Shown here: positions 1 through 7,134 of the stretch, in pieces | Position numbering within the stretch: position 1 is the stretch's first letter | How the letters are laid out: each line of letters starts with the position of its first letter | Source: Kordiimonadaceae bacterium | Lineage (GTDB): Bacteria; Pseudomonadota; Alphaproteobacteria; Sphingomonadales; Kordiimonadaceae | Assembly (NCBI GenBank): GCA_016763495.1 | Contig: JAESTR010000046.1 | Coordinates: forward strand, 1-9,011 | Length of the DNA: 9,011 nucleotides | Direction of reading: 5' to 3' | Made by a program: the position numbers and the translations under genes | Notes under the pieces: model-generated | Database searches by the model: none | Told to the model about the DNA's origin: nothing | What the model saw: the letters and a program-made list of their open reading frames with translations, nothing else

Positions 1-137
1 AGTCTTTGAACAACTATGTTAACTGCCTTGATTGCCAATTCTTCTGATTTGGCACCTGTACGTACCATTTTTCCTGTTCTAAAAATCAAAGTTGCAATGG
101 CCTGACCGGACTCTGTTGATGAAGTTTTTTTAGACAT
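1..137 (-). CDS. TATA-binding protein (TBP)-like protein, 3'-truncated by window edge
   Basis: Forty-five residues are visible, reading from an ATG at 137 down to base 1 with no stop; the rest lies outside the window. Residues 15-33 read as beta strands and turn of a TBP repeat: LIF (17-19), G22-K23, then TGAKSEE (27-33), followed by an amphipathic helix (34-45). Archaeal and eukaryotic TBPs carry the same series (LIF-x-SGK-x-x-x-TGAKSEE, then a helix). F19 sits where TBP places one of the phenylalanines that intercalate in the DNA minor groove. The start lies 2 bases after the stop of the acyl-AMP ligase, with no clear Shine-Dalgarno, suggesting translational coupling. The frame upstream is open only to about 245, has no ATG and does not resemble TBP, so the first half of the repeat seems absent. 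An A7 run lies in codons 3-5. The family match is read by eye; the function in a bacterium is unknown. Confidence 0.7.
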   Translation of the reverse strand, partial: MSKKTSSTESGQAIATLIFRTGKMVRTGAKSEELAIKAVNIVVQR

Positions 138-139
138 AT

Positions 140-1888
140 TTAGCTGGCTATGGCTTGTAAATTGCCGGACAAATATTTTGCCCGTGCTTTGGTGCGGCTT
201 AGTTTGCCGGATGAAGTCCGTGGCAGCGCCCGCGGTGAAACAAGCTCAATCATGCATGTTACACCCGTTGAAGACTGAATTTTCTTCTTCAATTCGTCAA
301 CTAACTTCACCCTGAGCAGGGGGTCTGATATGCGGCACTGCACGAGTATTAACGGCACTTCTTCCGCATTTGCACCCGGCACAGAAATAGCAGCAACATC
401 GCCAGTTTTAAGAGCTTCATGTTGCTCTGCAGCCCATTCAATATCTTGTGGCCAGTGGTTCTTGCCGTTCACAATGATCATGTCTTTGGCACGGCCAACA
501 ATGTAGATGTCGCCGTTTTTCATGTAGCCCATGTCACCTGTATCGAGCCAGCCGTCTTCACTTAGTACAGACCGGGTGGTTTCAGGGTCATTGAAATATT
601 CACGCATTACGGAAACACCGCGCAAATAGAGCTTGCCAACTTTACCGTCGGCCAATGGTTGCTCATCTTCGTTACGGAATTCAACATCATATTCAGGTAG
701 CGGCGTGCCGCAATTCACAACTTCGCGCATTCGACCTTCGTCTTCACCACTTAGAACTGAATGTTTCTCACCTGTAAGCACAGATTCTTCAACCAGATCA
801 ATATCTATACCATTACTGGTTTTTGCAAAACTAACACCAAGGGTGCATTCAGCTAGGCCATAACTCGGCATCAGGGCTTTTTCGTCAAAGCCAATTGGTG
901 CAAATGTTTCAGTGAAAGCGCGCATTACTTCAGGGCGGATCATTTCTGCGCCAATGCCTGCAACACGAAGACTTGAAAGGTCGAGGCCTTCCATTGCTTT
1001 TCCGCGCATTGCAGCACGGCGTGTGCAAATATCATAGCCAAAAGTAGGGCCGAAGGTAATTGTACCTTTTGTGGCACTTATTACACGAAGCCAGCTAAGC
1101 GGCCTGCGGGCAAATTCTTCCGTAGGAATTAAGTCCACAGAACACTGGGCTGTCATTGTAGACATCAAGGTGCCTACAAGGCCCATATCATGGTAAAAGG
1201 GCAGGCATGATACGCAGCGGTCAGTATCTATCATGCCAACACCGTATTTGCTCATGCCGTGTGTGTTCGCTAGTAGAGACTTATGCGTTACCGCAACACC
1301 GTGCGGGAAGCGTGTACTGCCAGATGAATATTGTAAATAAGCTAGATCATCAGGGCTAGGCAAAACATGGTCACCATCGGCATCAGATGCGATGTAGTCT
1401 TCATAACAGCCTGAAAATACCATGTCTTTGTCAGCGGAGGCTTGCTCAATCATCTCAGCCATAAAGACTGGGGCCATAATACCGTTGGCGCCACAGCTTT
1501 CAATTTGCTTTTCAAGCTGAGCTACATAGCCGTCGCGTCCGCCGAATGAAGTTGGCAGTGGCAGTGGTACGGGCAATACGCTTGCGTATTGGCAGCCAAC
1601 AAAGAAACTAACAAAATTAGCGCTTGTTTCAGCAATAACTGCAATACGGTCGCCTTTTTTAAAGCCCATGCCGACTAGTTTGCGGCCAACTATGACGGCC
1701 TGATCTCTTACTTTGCTCCACGGCAATGCTTCGATCAAATCGCCCTTGGCATTGAAAAAGTTCGCACCACGCTTGCCTTGAGCTGCATACTCTACAGCAT
1801 CAACAAGAGTGTCAAAATCGGCATACCGTCGTGGTAAGCTAGGATCAAGAGTAGGTGTTACTACCGTCATCGTGTCTGCTACAACCAT
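140..1888 (-). CDS. Fatty acyl-AMP ligase (FAAL), FadD-like adenylate-forming enzyme
   Basis: The protein has 582 residues, usual for a FAAL. It should activate a fatty acid with ATP to an acyl-adenylate and pass it to an acyl carrier protein or a synthase, not to CoA. All core ANL motifs are intact: the P-loop SSGSTRFPHGV (188-198), PSYGLAE (341-347), WLDTGDMGY (447-455), the hinge GRAKDMIIVNGKNHWPQDIE (465-484) and the C-terminal lysine K562 in PRTSSGKLSR. The PVPLPLP-x-x-FGGR stretch (107-118), arginine in the P-loop, and NHWPQDIE are typical of FAALs as opposed to acyl-CoA synthetases. The long segment at about 350-392 is where the FAAL-specific insertion is expected. The ATG at 1888 has GGAG five bases upstream; a second Met at residue 7 lacks such a site. 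It is the first visible gene of a minus-strand operon leading into the TBP-like gene. No carrier protein or synthase is in view, so the lipid product is unknown. Confidence 0.9.
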   Translation of the reverse strand: MVVADTMTVVTPTLDPSLPRRYADFDTLVDAVEYAAQGKRGANFFNAKGDLIEALPWSKVRDQAVIVGRKLVGMGFKKGDRIAVIAETSANFVSFFVGCQYASVLPVPLPLPTSFGGRDGYVAQLEKQIESCGANGIMAPVFMAEMIEQASADKDMVFSGCYEDYIASDADGDHVLPSPDDLAYLQYSSGSTRFPHGVAVTHKSLLANTHGMSKYGVGMIDTDRCVSCLPFYHDMGLVGTLMSTMTAQCSVDLIPTEEFARRPLSWLRVISATKGTITFGPTFGYDICTRRAAMRGKAMEGLDLSSLRVAGIGAEMIRPEVMRAFTETFAPIGFDEKALMPSYGLAECTLGVSFAKTSNGIDIDLVEESVLTGEKHSVLSGEDEGRMREVVNCGTPLPEYDVEFRNEDEQPLADGKVGKLYLRGVSVMREYFNDPETTRSVLSEDGWLDTGDMGYMKNGDIYIVGRAKDMIIVNGKNHWPQDIEWAAEQHEALKTGDVAAISVPGANAEEVPLILVQCRISDPLLRVKLVDELKKKIQSSTGVTCMIELVSPRALPRTSSGKLSRTKARAKYLSGNLQAIAS

Positions 1889-1969
1889 AATTGCTCCGGC
1901 CTCAACTCTAACCGCGCCCTACTAAAACAACAACCCTAAGCTCGTGTTTATTCACGAACTTTTTATCTC

Positions 1970-2057
1970 TTTGGTCACCCATGTACTGAAAAAGCGCATA
2001 ATTATCTTGCGTCTTTTCTTGCTAGCCTGTTCATTTGTAGCGTCAGACGTGACCAAA
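1970..2057. repeat. 9-bp inverted repeat in divergent promoter region
   Basis: The arm TTTGGTCAC (1970-1978) is matched by its exact reverse complement GTGACCAAA (2049-2057), with centres 79 bases apart. A related TTTGTCACC follows at 2077-2085. The repeats lie in the 285-base gap between the divergently transcribed FAAL and PLP-enzyme genes, where a shared regulator would bind. I found no convincing -35/-10 pair on either strand here, although GATAAT on the minus strand near 2003 could be a -10. A role as operator is inference. Confidence 0.35.
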
Positions 2058-2173
2058 TATTAACGCTGAGGTACAGTTTGTCACCAGAATCTGCAAGCTA
2101 ATTTATGTGTTCCTATGTATCGAGATGTCAGGTATTTCATAAATAAGTCGAAACCATGGCAAGGATATGATCG

Positions 2174-3352
2174 ATGCTAACTTCAGCTGATGTAGCGCGT
2201 GTACGGCAGGAGACGCCGGGCTTAGGTCATGGTGTGTACTTGGATAACTGCGGGTCATCTTTAATGCCTGAACCTGTTGTTGCAGCTATGAAAAGCTATT
2301 TGGAACAGGAAATATCTTTGGGCGGCTATGTTGCGCAAGAGCAACAGTCTGCTGCCTTGTCGCGTGTCTATACGAGTCTAGCAGAGCTTTTTGGCGGTTC
2401 ATCGGCTGATTATGCGATTACAGGTAGTGCCGTCGACGCTTGGACGAAGGCTTTTTACAGCATCCCCCTTAACGCTGGCGACAATATAATCACCGTTTTT
2501 AATGAATATTGCAGTAATTATGTTGCCTACTTGCATCGCGAAAAGCGAGATGGTGTTGAAATTAGAGTAGCGAGAGCACGCCAAGATGGCAGTTTAGACA
2601 TTGAGCATCTGGCTGATTTAGTTGACAATAAAACAAAAATTATAAGCCTAGCCCATGTCGCATCGTCTGATGGTTTGATCGCAGATGCTAAAGCTGTGGG
2701 GCAAATAGCTGCCGGATCAAATGCCTTTTATATCTTGGATGCTTGTCAGGCTGTTGGTCAAATACCCGTGAGTTTCACCGACATTGGCTGCCATATGGCT
2801 ACAGCAACATCACGGAAATTCCTCCGTGGTCCGCGGGGAGTGGGTTTTTTATATATTGATAAAGCGGCACGGCAACAGTTGGACCCCATTGTTGTAACGA
2901 ACAAAGCAGCGACTTGGATCTCCGACGGCGAATACGAGTTGTCGGAGGACGCCGCCATGTTTGAAGCATGGGAAAGCAGCTGTTTGGTGAATATGGGGTT
3001 TGGTGCCGCGCTTGACTATTTGCTGATGCAAGGGGTTGGCAAAACCACAGCGTATTTACAGGCCTTAGCTAGTGGTTTGAGAAAAGATCTCGCCGTTATT
3101 AACGGTGTTACAATTGAATGTCCAGATATAGCAGAAGCAGCGATTATCACTTTCAATAAGGTAGGATGGGATGCTCCGTTACTAAAGACAGCGATGGCTG
3201 AAAAGGGTATCACTGTGCAAGTTTCCAGCATATTCCACACGCGACTTGATTATGGTGCACGGGGAATAGAAACTGCAGCGCGCGTGTCACCACACTATTA
3301 CAATACGGCTGATGAACTAAACCGGTTTTTGAACGTTTTAGAGAGTTTATAA
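2174..3352 (+). CDS. Class V aminotransferase-fold PLP enzyme (CefD/EgtE/NifS superfamily)
   Basis: A 392-residue fold-type I PLP enzyme. Visible landmarks are VYLDNCGSS near the N-terminus (21-29), H161 in SLAHVASSDG, D189 in ILDACQAVGQ (expected to bind the pyridine nitrogen), and K215 in SRKFLRGPRGVGFLY (the PLP Schiff-base lysine). The C-terminus has ARVSPHYYNTADELNRF (369-385), the usual R-x-S-x-H-x-YNT-x-E signature. The active-site cysteine loop of SufS-type desulfurases is not seen: residues 345-362 have no Cys. A desulfurase role is therefore doubtful, and a C-S lyase, epimerase or transaminase-like activity is more likely. The substrate cannot be told from sequence. The ATG at 2174 has AAGGA eight bases upstream. 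Its TAA overlaps the recX start by one base (TAATG), so the two genes should form one operon. Confidence 0.85.
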   Translation: MLTSADVARVRQETPGLGHGVYLDNCGSSLMPEPVVAAMKSYLEQEISLGGYVAQEQQSAALSRVYTSLAELFGGSSADYAITGSAVDAWTKAFYSIPLNAGDNIITVFNEYCSNYVAYLHREKRDGVEIRVARARQDGSLDIEHLADLVDNKTKIISLAHVASSDGLIADAKAVGQIAAGSNAFYILDACQAVGQIPVSFTDIGCHMATATSRKFLRGPRGVGFLYIDKAARQQLDPIVVTNKAATWISDGEYELSEDAAMFEAWESSCLVNMGFGAALDYLLMQGVGKTTAYLQALASGLRKDLAVINGVTIECPDIAEAAIITFNKVGWDAPLLKTAMAEKGITVQVSSIFHTRLDYGARGIETAARVSPHYYNTADELNRFLNVLESL

Positions 3353-3930
3353 TGACGGCAGGCCGACAAAAGCGCTCTGAAAAGCGCCCTAAGAAGGTCA
3401 GTGAAGGCTATTTGGAGCGCGCCGCGCTTCACTATTTGGGGCGATTTTCATCAACCGAAGCAAATTTACGGCAAGTACTTGAGCGCAAAGTAAGGCGCCG
3501 GAACGAAGAGAATGCCCCGGCAACCGATGAACAGCTGAATTGGATAGCCAGTGCGGCTGCCAAATGTGTGCGACTCGGTTATGTTGATGACGCGCATTAT
3601 GCCAAACAGCGCTTTGCGGTCTTATTGCGGAAAGGCAAACCCTTACGCACAATAGAGCAAGACCTGAGGTATAAAGGTGTGCCGGATCAAATTGTGGATG
3701 ATGTGCTAGCCACCGAGCAAGAAGATCCTGAAAAAGATTTGGACTTAACCGCCGCCGCCGCTTATGCGCGCCGTCGAAGGTTTGGGCCCTTTCGTCGTGC
3801 AGATAAAACATCTGAAGAGAAAATTGAAAAAGAAAAGGCCGCAATGCTGCGTACAGGGTTTTCATTTACTCACGTAAAACAGATTCTGAGTAGCACGGAA
3901 GACGAACTTCGCTTGTTACTGCCGCAGTAA
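3352..3930 (+). CDS. recX: RecX family regulator of RecA
   Basis: A 192-residue, strongly charged helical protein. RecX binds RecA filaments and limits or reverses their growth, so tempering recombination and SOS induction. The family pattern is clear: YLERAALHYLGRFSSTEANLRQVLERKV (20-47) as the first three-helix repeat, then LGYVDDAHYAKQRF (75-88) and KPLRTIEQDLRYKGV (96-110) as the second, with a weaker third repeat at about 128-190. The basic N-terminus (KRSEKRPKK) is common in alphaproteobacterial members. No recA gene is nearby; instead the gene is coupled by a TAATG overlap to the PLP enzyme upstream and must rely on that transcript or an internal promoter. No clear terminator follows. 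Confidence 0.85.
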   Translation: MTAGRQKRSEKRPKKVSEGYLERAALHYLGRFSSTEANLRQVLERKVRRRNEENAPATDEQLNWIASAAAKCVRLGYVDDAHYAKQRFAVLLRKGKPLRTIEQDLRYKGVPDQIVDDVLATEQEDPEKDLDLTAAAAYARRRRFGPFRRADKTSEEKIEKEKAAMLRTGFSFTHVKQILSSTEDELRLLLPQ

Positions 3931-4107
3931 TTCCATTTTATTTCAATTCAAGCGTCTCTTATTTAATAGGCGTTATTTTGCAATGCTTGCGTAGCGGAGG
4001 GTTTTGTCCGGTTTGCCTTGCACTCAGGGCGCTTGCGCTCTAAAAAAAGCCATTAGATAAATAAAAGAATAATTATAAAACAGTCTGTAGTGGGCAGAAT
4101 AGTTTAT

Positions 4108-4113
4108 AAAGGA
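4108..4113 (+). promoter_or_regulatory. Ribosome binding site fixing the nhaB start
   Basis: AAAGGA ends six bases before the ATG at 4120. This supports that ATG over an in-frame GTG at 4090, which has no purine-rich site and would add ten residues absent from known NhaB proteins. Confidence 0.65.
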
Positions 4114-4119
4114 AACAGT

Positions 4120-5706
4120 ATGTCGCTTTTTGCGAACCCGGTTGGAAGAAATTTCCTGGGAAATTCGGCTACATGGTACAAGCAAACCATCTTAGCCTTT
4201 TTGGTTCTCAACCCAATTTTGTATTTCTACGTTGACCCGTATGTCGCAGGTTGGGCTTTAGTGGTGGAGTTCATCTTCACACTTGCGATGGCACTTAAAT
4301 GTTATCCTTTGCAGCCGGGTGGTTTGTTAGCCATCGAGGCGGTAGCGATCGGCATGACAAGTTCCGAAACGGTACTGCATGAAGTAGAAGTTGGTTTGCC
4401 GGTAATCTTGCTGTTGGTTTTCATGGTAGCTGGTATCTATTTCATGAAAAACCTGTTGCTGTTTGCCTTTACAAAAATATTGGTGAACGTGAAGAATAAA
4501 GCGCTGTTGTCGCTTATGTTCTCGTTCCTTTCGGCGTTTTTGTCAGCTTTCCTTGATGCACTTACTGTAACCGCGGTTATTATTAGTGTCTCAGTTGGTT
4601 TCTATTCCATCTACCATAAAGTGGCTTCGGGCAAATCGTTTGACCATGACCATGACCATTTATCAGATGCAGAATTTGACACGCAGCATAGCGATGATCT
4701 TGAGGGCTTTCGTGCTTTCTTGCGTAGTTTAATGATGCATGCTGCTGTTGGTACTGCCCTTGGTGGTGTGATGACAATTGTTGGAGAGCCTCAAAATCTT
4801 ATCATCGGCGGTGTTGCTGGCTGGGAGTTTGTTGAGTTTTTCCTTCGCATGTCTCCTGTAACGATCCCTGTATTCTTCACTGGGTTGTTAACCTGCTTGG
4901 TGTTGGAATTAACCGGTTGGTTTGGATACGGCGCAAAAATACCGTCACGTGTGTTAATAATACTACAAGACTTTGACGTACACGAAAGCAAGCACCGTAC
5001 AGACCGCGATAAAGCGGCGCTGGTTGTACAGGCTTTGGTTGGGGTGAGGCTGATAATTGGTTTGATGTTCCATCTAGCTGAAGTTGGTTTGATCGGTCTT
5101 TCTGTTATCGTTCTTATCACTGCGCTTACTGGTATCACTGAAGAACATCAAATTGGTCACGCCTTTGAAGAAGCGCTTCCGTTTACTTCATTGCTTGTTG
5201 TGTTCTTTGCCATTGTTGGTGTGATCAGTGATCAGAGCTTGTTTACGCCTGTCATCGAGTTTGTGCTTAGTTTGGAAGGTAATGACCAGATTACAGCCTT
5301 CTATGTGGCAAATGGTGTCTTGTCGGCCATATCTGACAATGTATTCGTTGCAACAGTTTACATCGGTGAAATAGCTAAGGCGTTAGAAGCTGGTACGATT
5401 AGCAGAGAAACGTTTGAACTTATGGCTGTAGCGATTAACACAGGAACTAACATTCCGTCAGTTGCGACACCTAACGGACAGGCAGCATTTTTGTTCTTGC
5501 TGACATCAGCTTTGGCACCGCTAATCCGCCTGAGTTACATGCGAATGGTGGTTATGGCCTTGCCTTATACTATCACAATGTCAATCGTAGGTTATATTGG
5601 TGTAGCAACCTTACTGGAGCCTCTCACGCAGAAGTTGTATGATGCTGGCTTGATTAATCACCATGTTGAAGGTGAAAAAAATAGCGAAAAAGCTGGCGGA
5701 CACTGA
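4120..5706 (+). CDS. nhaB: Na+/H+ antiporter NhaB
   Basis: A 528-residue polytopic inner-membrane protein that exchanges cytoplasmic Na+ for external H+, giving salt and pH tolerance. It follows the Escherichia coli NhaB pattern from end to end as I recall it: [12 protein letters not shown] (10-21), [20 protein letters not shown] (50-69), [10 protein letters not shown] (101-110), [14 protein letters not shown] (140-153), [19 protein letters not shown] (201-219), VGEPQNLII (221-229), ISDNVFV (404-410), and [20 protein letters not shown] (440-459). D146 corresponds to the aspartate known to matter for NhaB transport. The loop at 173-192 is rich in His and Asp (DHDHDH at 175-180), and the tail (513-528) is polar with several His. 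The gene stands alone, after an AT-rich leader (about 4042-4085) in which I could not fix a promoter, and ends at a strong terminator. E. coli NhaB has 513 residues; the extra length is mostly in the tail. Confidence 0.95.
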   Translation: MSLFANPVGRNFLGNSATWYKQTILAFLVLNPILYFYVDPYVAGWALVVEFIFTLAMALKCYPLQPGGLLAIEAVAIGMTSSETVLHEVEVGLPVILLLVFMVAGIYFMKNLLLFAFTKILVNVKNKALLSLMFSFLSAFLSAFLDALTVTAVIISVSVGFYSIYHKVASGKSFDHDHDHLSDAEFDTQHSDDLEGFRAFLRSLMMHAAVGTALGGVMTIVGEPQNLIIGGVAGWEFVEFFLRMSPVTIPVFFTGLLTCLVLELTGWFGYGAKIPSRVLIILQDFDVHESKHRTDRDKAALVVQALVGVRLIIGLMFHLAEVGLIGLSVIVLITALTGITEEHQIGHAFEEALPFTSLLVVFFAIVGVISDQSLFTPVIEFVLSLEGNDQITAFYVANGVLSAISDNVFVATVYIGEIAKALEAGTISRETFELMAVAINTGTNIPSVATPNGQAAFLFLLTSALAPLIRLSYMRMVVMALPYTITMSIVGYIGVATLLEPLTQKLYDAGLINHHVEGEKNSEKAGGH

Positions 5707-5733
5707 AAAACCCTCAGCTAACAACGAGTTGCT

Positions 5734-5776
5734 AAAGAGCGCCCGCAATAAATTTTAGTTGCGGGCGTTCTTTTTT
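5734..5776 (+). terminator. Strong intrinsic terminator after nhaB
   Basis: A GC-rich stem pairs GAGCGCCCGCAA (5737-5748) with TTGCGGGCGTTC (5759-5770), 12 pairs with one G-T, around a 10-base loop. A run of six T follows (5771-5776), and flanking A-T pairs extend the stem. It lies 28 bases after the nhaB stop and separates nhaB from the cold-shock gene. Confidence 0.92.
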
Positions 5777-5794
5777 GGGTCTAGCATAGCGTGA

Positions 5795-5810
5795 TTAACG
5801 GCATGTTAAC
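5795..5810 (+). promoter_or_regulatory. Candidate CtrA box upstream of the cold-shock gene
   Basis: TTAA (5795-5798), seven bases, then TTAAC (5806-5810) is a perfect match to TTAA-N7-TTAAC, the full binding site of the alphaproteobacterial cell-cycle regulator CtrA. It lies about 57 bases before the start codon, a suitable place for promoter control. CtrA binding is inferred from motif and context only. Confidence 0.45.
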
Positions 5811-5852
5811 CCGTAGTATGCACTTATTACGTGGTAAGCATTTATTTTCCTA

Positions 5853-5860
5853 GAGGGGGG
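5853..5860 (+). promoter_or_regulatory. Unusually G-rich ribosome binding site
   Basis: GAGGGGGG lies six bases before the ATG at 5867 and favours this start over the in-frame GTG at 5831, which would add twelve residues not seen in cold-shock proteins. The G6 run is richer than a normal Shine-Dalgarno site. Confidence 0.65.
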
Positions 5861-5866
5861 AATAGT

Positions 5867-6418
5867 ATGGACGGCCGCAGTATAGTAAGTTCTGAAGTTA
5901 CGCCTGAGGACCTTGGCAGCCAATTAACCGGGAAGGTTAAGTGGTTTGATGCCGTAAAGGGCTACGGGTTTGTTGTTCCTGATGATGATGATGGGGATGT
6001 TTTACTCCATTTTTCAGTGTTACGTGATGTAGGGCGACGCTCTGTGCCAGAAGGCACAACAGTTGTATGCAATGCAGTTGCACGGGAACGAGGGCGCCAA
6101 GCGACACGTGTTCAGTCACTTGATCTTTCCACAGCAGTGAAGCCAGAAGACATTGGCAGGTCATCATTCTCCCACCCTGGGATGGATGTTGAGGTGTCCA
6201 CTGAATTCGAATCAGCTGAAGTGAAATGGTTTAATCGTACCAAAGGGTATGGTTTTGTTTCGCTGGGGGAAGGCACGCAGGATATTTTTGTGCATATTGA
6301 AACACTTCGACGAGCTGGTTTGACAGATCTTGAACCAGCACAGGATGTCAAAGTGAGAATAGGCACAGGTGAGCGTGGACCTTTAGTGGCGCAAATAGCT
6401 TTGCCGGGTGACGTTTAA
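5867..6418 (+). CDS. Two-domain cold-shock protein (CspA family)
   Basis: A 183-residue protein with two cold-shock (OB-fold) domains that bind single-stranded nucleic acid. Domain 1 (about 20-85) has [13 protein letters not shown] with RNP1 KGYGFV (31-36) and RNP2 VLLHFS (45-50). Domain 2 (about 115-180) has [13 protein letters not shown] with RNP1 KGYGFV (126-131) and RNP2 IFVHIE (140-145). The two are joined by a polar linker (86-114). In domain 1 the loop between the RNP motifs is very acidic (DDDDGD, 39-44). Domain 2 departs from the consensus late in its second half. Tandem-domain cold-shock proteins of this size are common in alphaproteobacteria, usually acting as RNA chaperones in cold or stationary phase. 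The gene has its own leader with a CtrA-type box and its own terminator, so it is probably monocistronic. Confidence 0.93.
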   Translation: MDGRSIVSSEVTPEDLGSQLTGKVKWFDAVKGYGFVVPDDDDGDVLLHFSVLRDVGRRSVPEGTTVVCNAVARERGRQATRVQSLDLSTAVKPEDIGRSSFSHPGMDVEVSTEFESAEVKWFNRTKGYGFVSLGEGTQDIFVHIETLRRAGLTDLEPAQDVKVRIGTGERGPLVAQIALPGDV

Positions 6419-6429
6419 GCAACCTGAAT

Positions 6430-6456
6430 AAAAGGCTTGATGCTTCATGCCTTTTT
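6430..6456 (+). terminator. Intrinsic terminator after the cold-shock gene
   Basis: AAAAGGC (6430-6436) pairs with GCCTTTT (6449-6455), with a short inner ATG/CAT helix possible. The 3' arm runs into five T (6452-6456). It begins 12 bases after the stop codon. It is weaker than the nhaB terminator because the stem has only three G-C pairs. Confidence 0.65.
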
Positions 6457-6506
6457 AGGGCATTTTCCCCGCATGACATGTGTGGAATTTTGCCGGGTGG
6501 TTTATA

Positions 6507-7043
6507 ATGTTTGATTTTTCGCCAATATATTCGCGGCGGCTTAATGTCGTGGTGGTGTTTTTGGGTAAGCTAATATCTCCTTTGAAACCCTTTTTATTAA
6601 TTGCTTTGTTTACGGGCTTTCTTGGCGCGTCTGCAACGGCACGTGCTGCCAACTTCAGCCCGCTTGTCATTGACCAAGCGGGTGGCGCTGAGCATGTATT
6701 TCAAGTCGAGCTTGCCCTTACTGCGAAACAGCGCCAACAAGGCCTTATGTACCGCACTGAATTAGCTGACGACAAAGGCATGCTGTTCATTTTCCCTAAC
6801 ATAGAGAAACGGTCCTTCTGGATGCGGAATGTACCTATTTCACTTGATATCATTTTCTTGCGTAAAAATGGCTCTATATTAAACATTGTCGCGAACGCAG
6901 AGCCGCAAACTGATACAGGGAGGCCATCCATAGGGCCTGCAAAAGCTGTGTTAGAACTTGCGGGGGGCAGAGCGGCAGAGCTAGGCTTGCAGACGGGTGA
7001 TATTGTTCGCCATATACTGCTTGGGAATATGCCACCTAAATAG
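6507..7043 (+). CDS. Secreted DUF192 family protein
   Basis: A protein of 178 residues from the chosen ATG. DUF192 is a small conserved beta-rich domain of unknown function, usually exported. Its hallmarks are all present: VELALTAKQRQQGLMYRTEL (67-86), GMLFIFP (91-97), FWMRNVPISLDIIFL (104-118) and VLELAGGRAAELGLQTGD (148-165). The N-terminus holds a basic patch (about 10-27), a hydrophobic stretch (28-43) and ASATARA-A, a plausible signal peptidase I site near residue 47, so the mature protein should be periplasmic. The start is uncertain: a GTG at 6480 is in frame upstream, and GTG codons at 6549-6557 are in frame downstream. No option has a good ribosome site; GGGTGG six bases before 6507 is the best. 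In many alphaproteobacteria, as I recall, this gene also sits next to a cold-shock gene and near tRNA-Pro. Confidence 0.88.
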   Translation: MFDFSPIYSRRLNVVVVFLGKLISPLKPFLLIALFTGFLGASATARAANFSPLVIDQAGGAEHVFQVELALTAKQRQQGLMYRTELADDKGMLFIFPNIEKRSFWMRNVPISLDIIFLRKNGSILNIVANAEPQTDTGRPSIGPAKAVLELAGGRAAELGLQTGDIVRHILLGNMPPK

Positions 7044-7048
7044 ATCTA

Positions 7049-7134
7049 GTTTAAAAGCTGAGTATGTTGTTGAAGGTATTAAACCGCGTTAAACAGCAAG
7101 CCTCTCCCTTAAACTCGTTAGACGGAATTTAAAC
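7049..7134 (+). repeat. Helically phased TTAAAC hexamer array
   Basis: TTAAAC occurs at 7079, 7089, 7109 and 7129, that is at steps of 10, 20 and 20 bases. A one-mismatch copy TTAGAC is at 7118, and an inverted copy (GTTTAA) at 7049 lies 30 bases before the first. All exact copies fall on one helical face, and the next step of ten is the start codon of the thioesterase gene at 7139. TTAG-N7-TTAA at 7118-7132 is one mismatch from a CtrA box. Whether this is a protein-binding array, a bent A/T-phased segment or chance is not decided. Confidence 0.5.

Noticed and set aside
187..198. Possible upstream extension of the TBP-like frame into the FAAL 3' end
   Set aside because: The frame is open to about 245 but has no ATG, no ribosome site and no TBP-like residues; the overlapping FAAL C-terminus is clearly the real coding sequence here.
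633..863. 76-codon plus-strand frame inside the FAAL gene
   Set aside because: It is the antisense shadow of a well-conserved coding region, with no ribosome site and a composition unlike a protein.
1297..1327. FAAL P-loop (SSGSTRFPHGV) has Arg and His where acyl-CoA synthetases have Gly and Lys
   Set aside because: FAAL-type ligases commonly carry STR-x-P-x-GV, so this is a family trait and not a defect.
3398..3865. 155-codon minus-strand frame over recX
   Set aside because: It mirrors the recX frame and its translation has no recognisable domain; RecX itself is clear.
4026..4048. Six-pair hairpin (GGGC...GCTC) followed by seven A, between recX and nhaB
   Set aside because: An intrinsic terminator on the plus strand needs a T run after the stem. 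Here A follows, and on the minus strand the T run precedes the stem, so it terminates neither direction.
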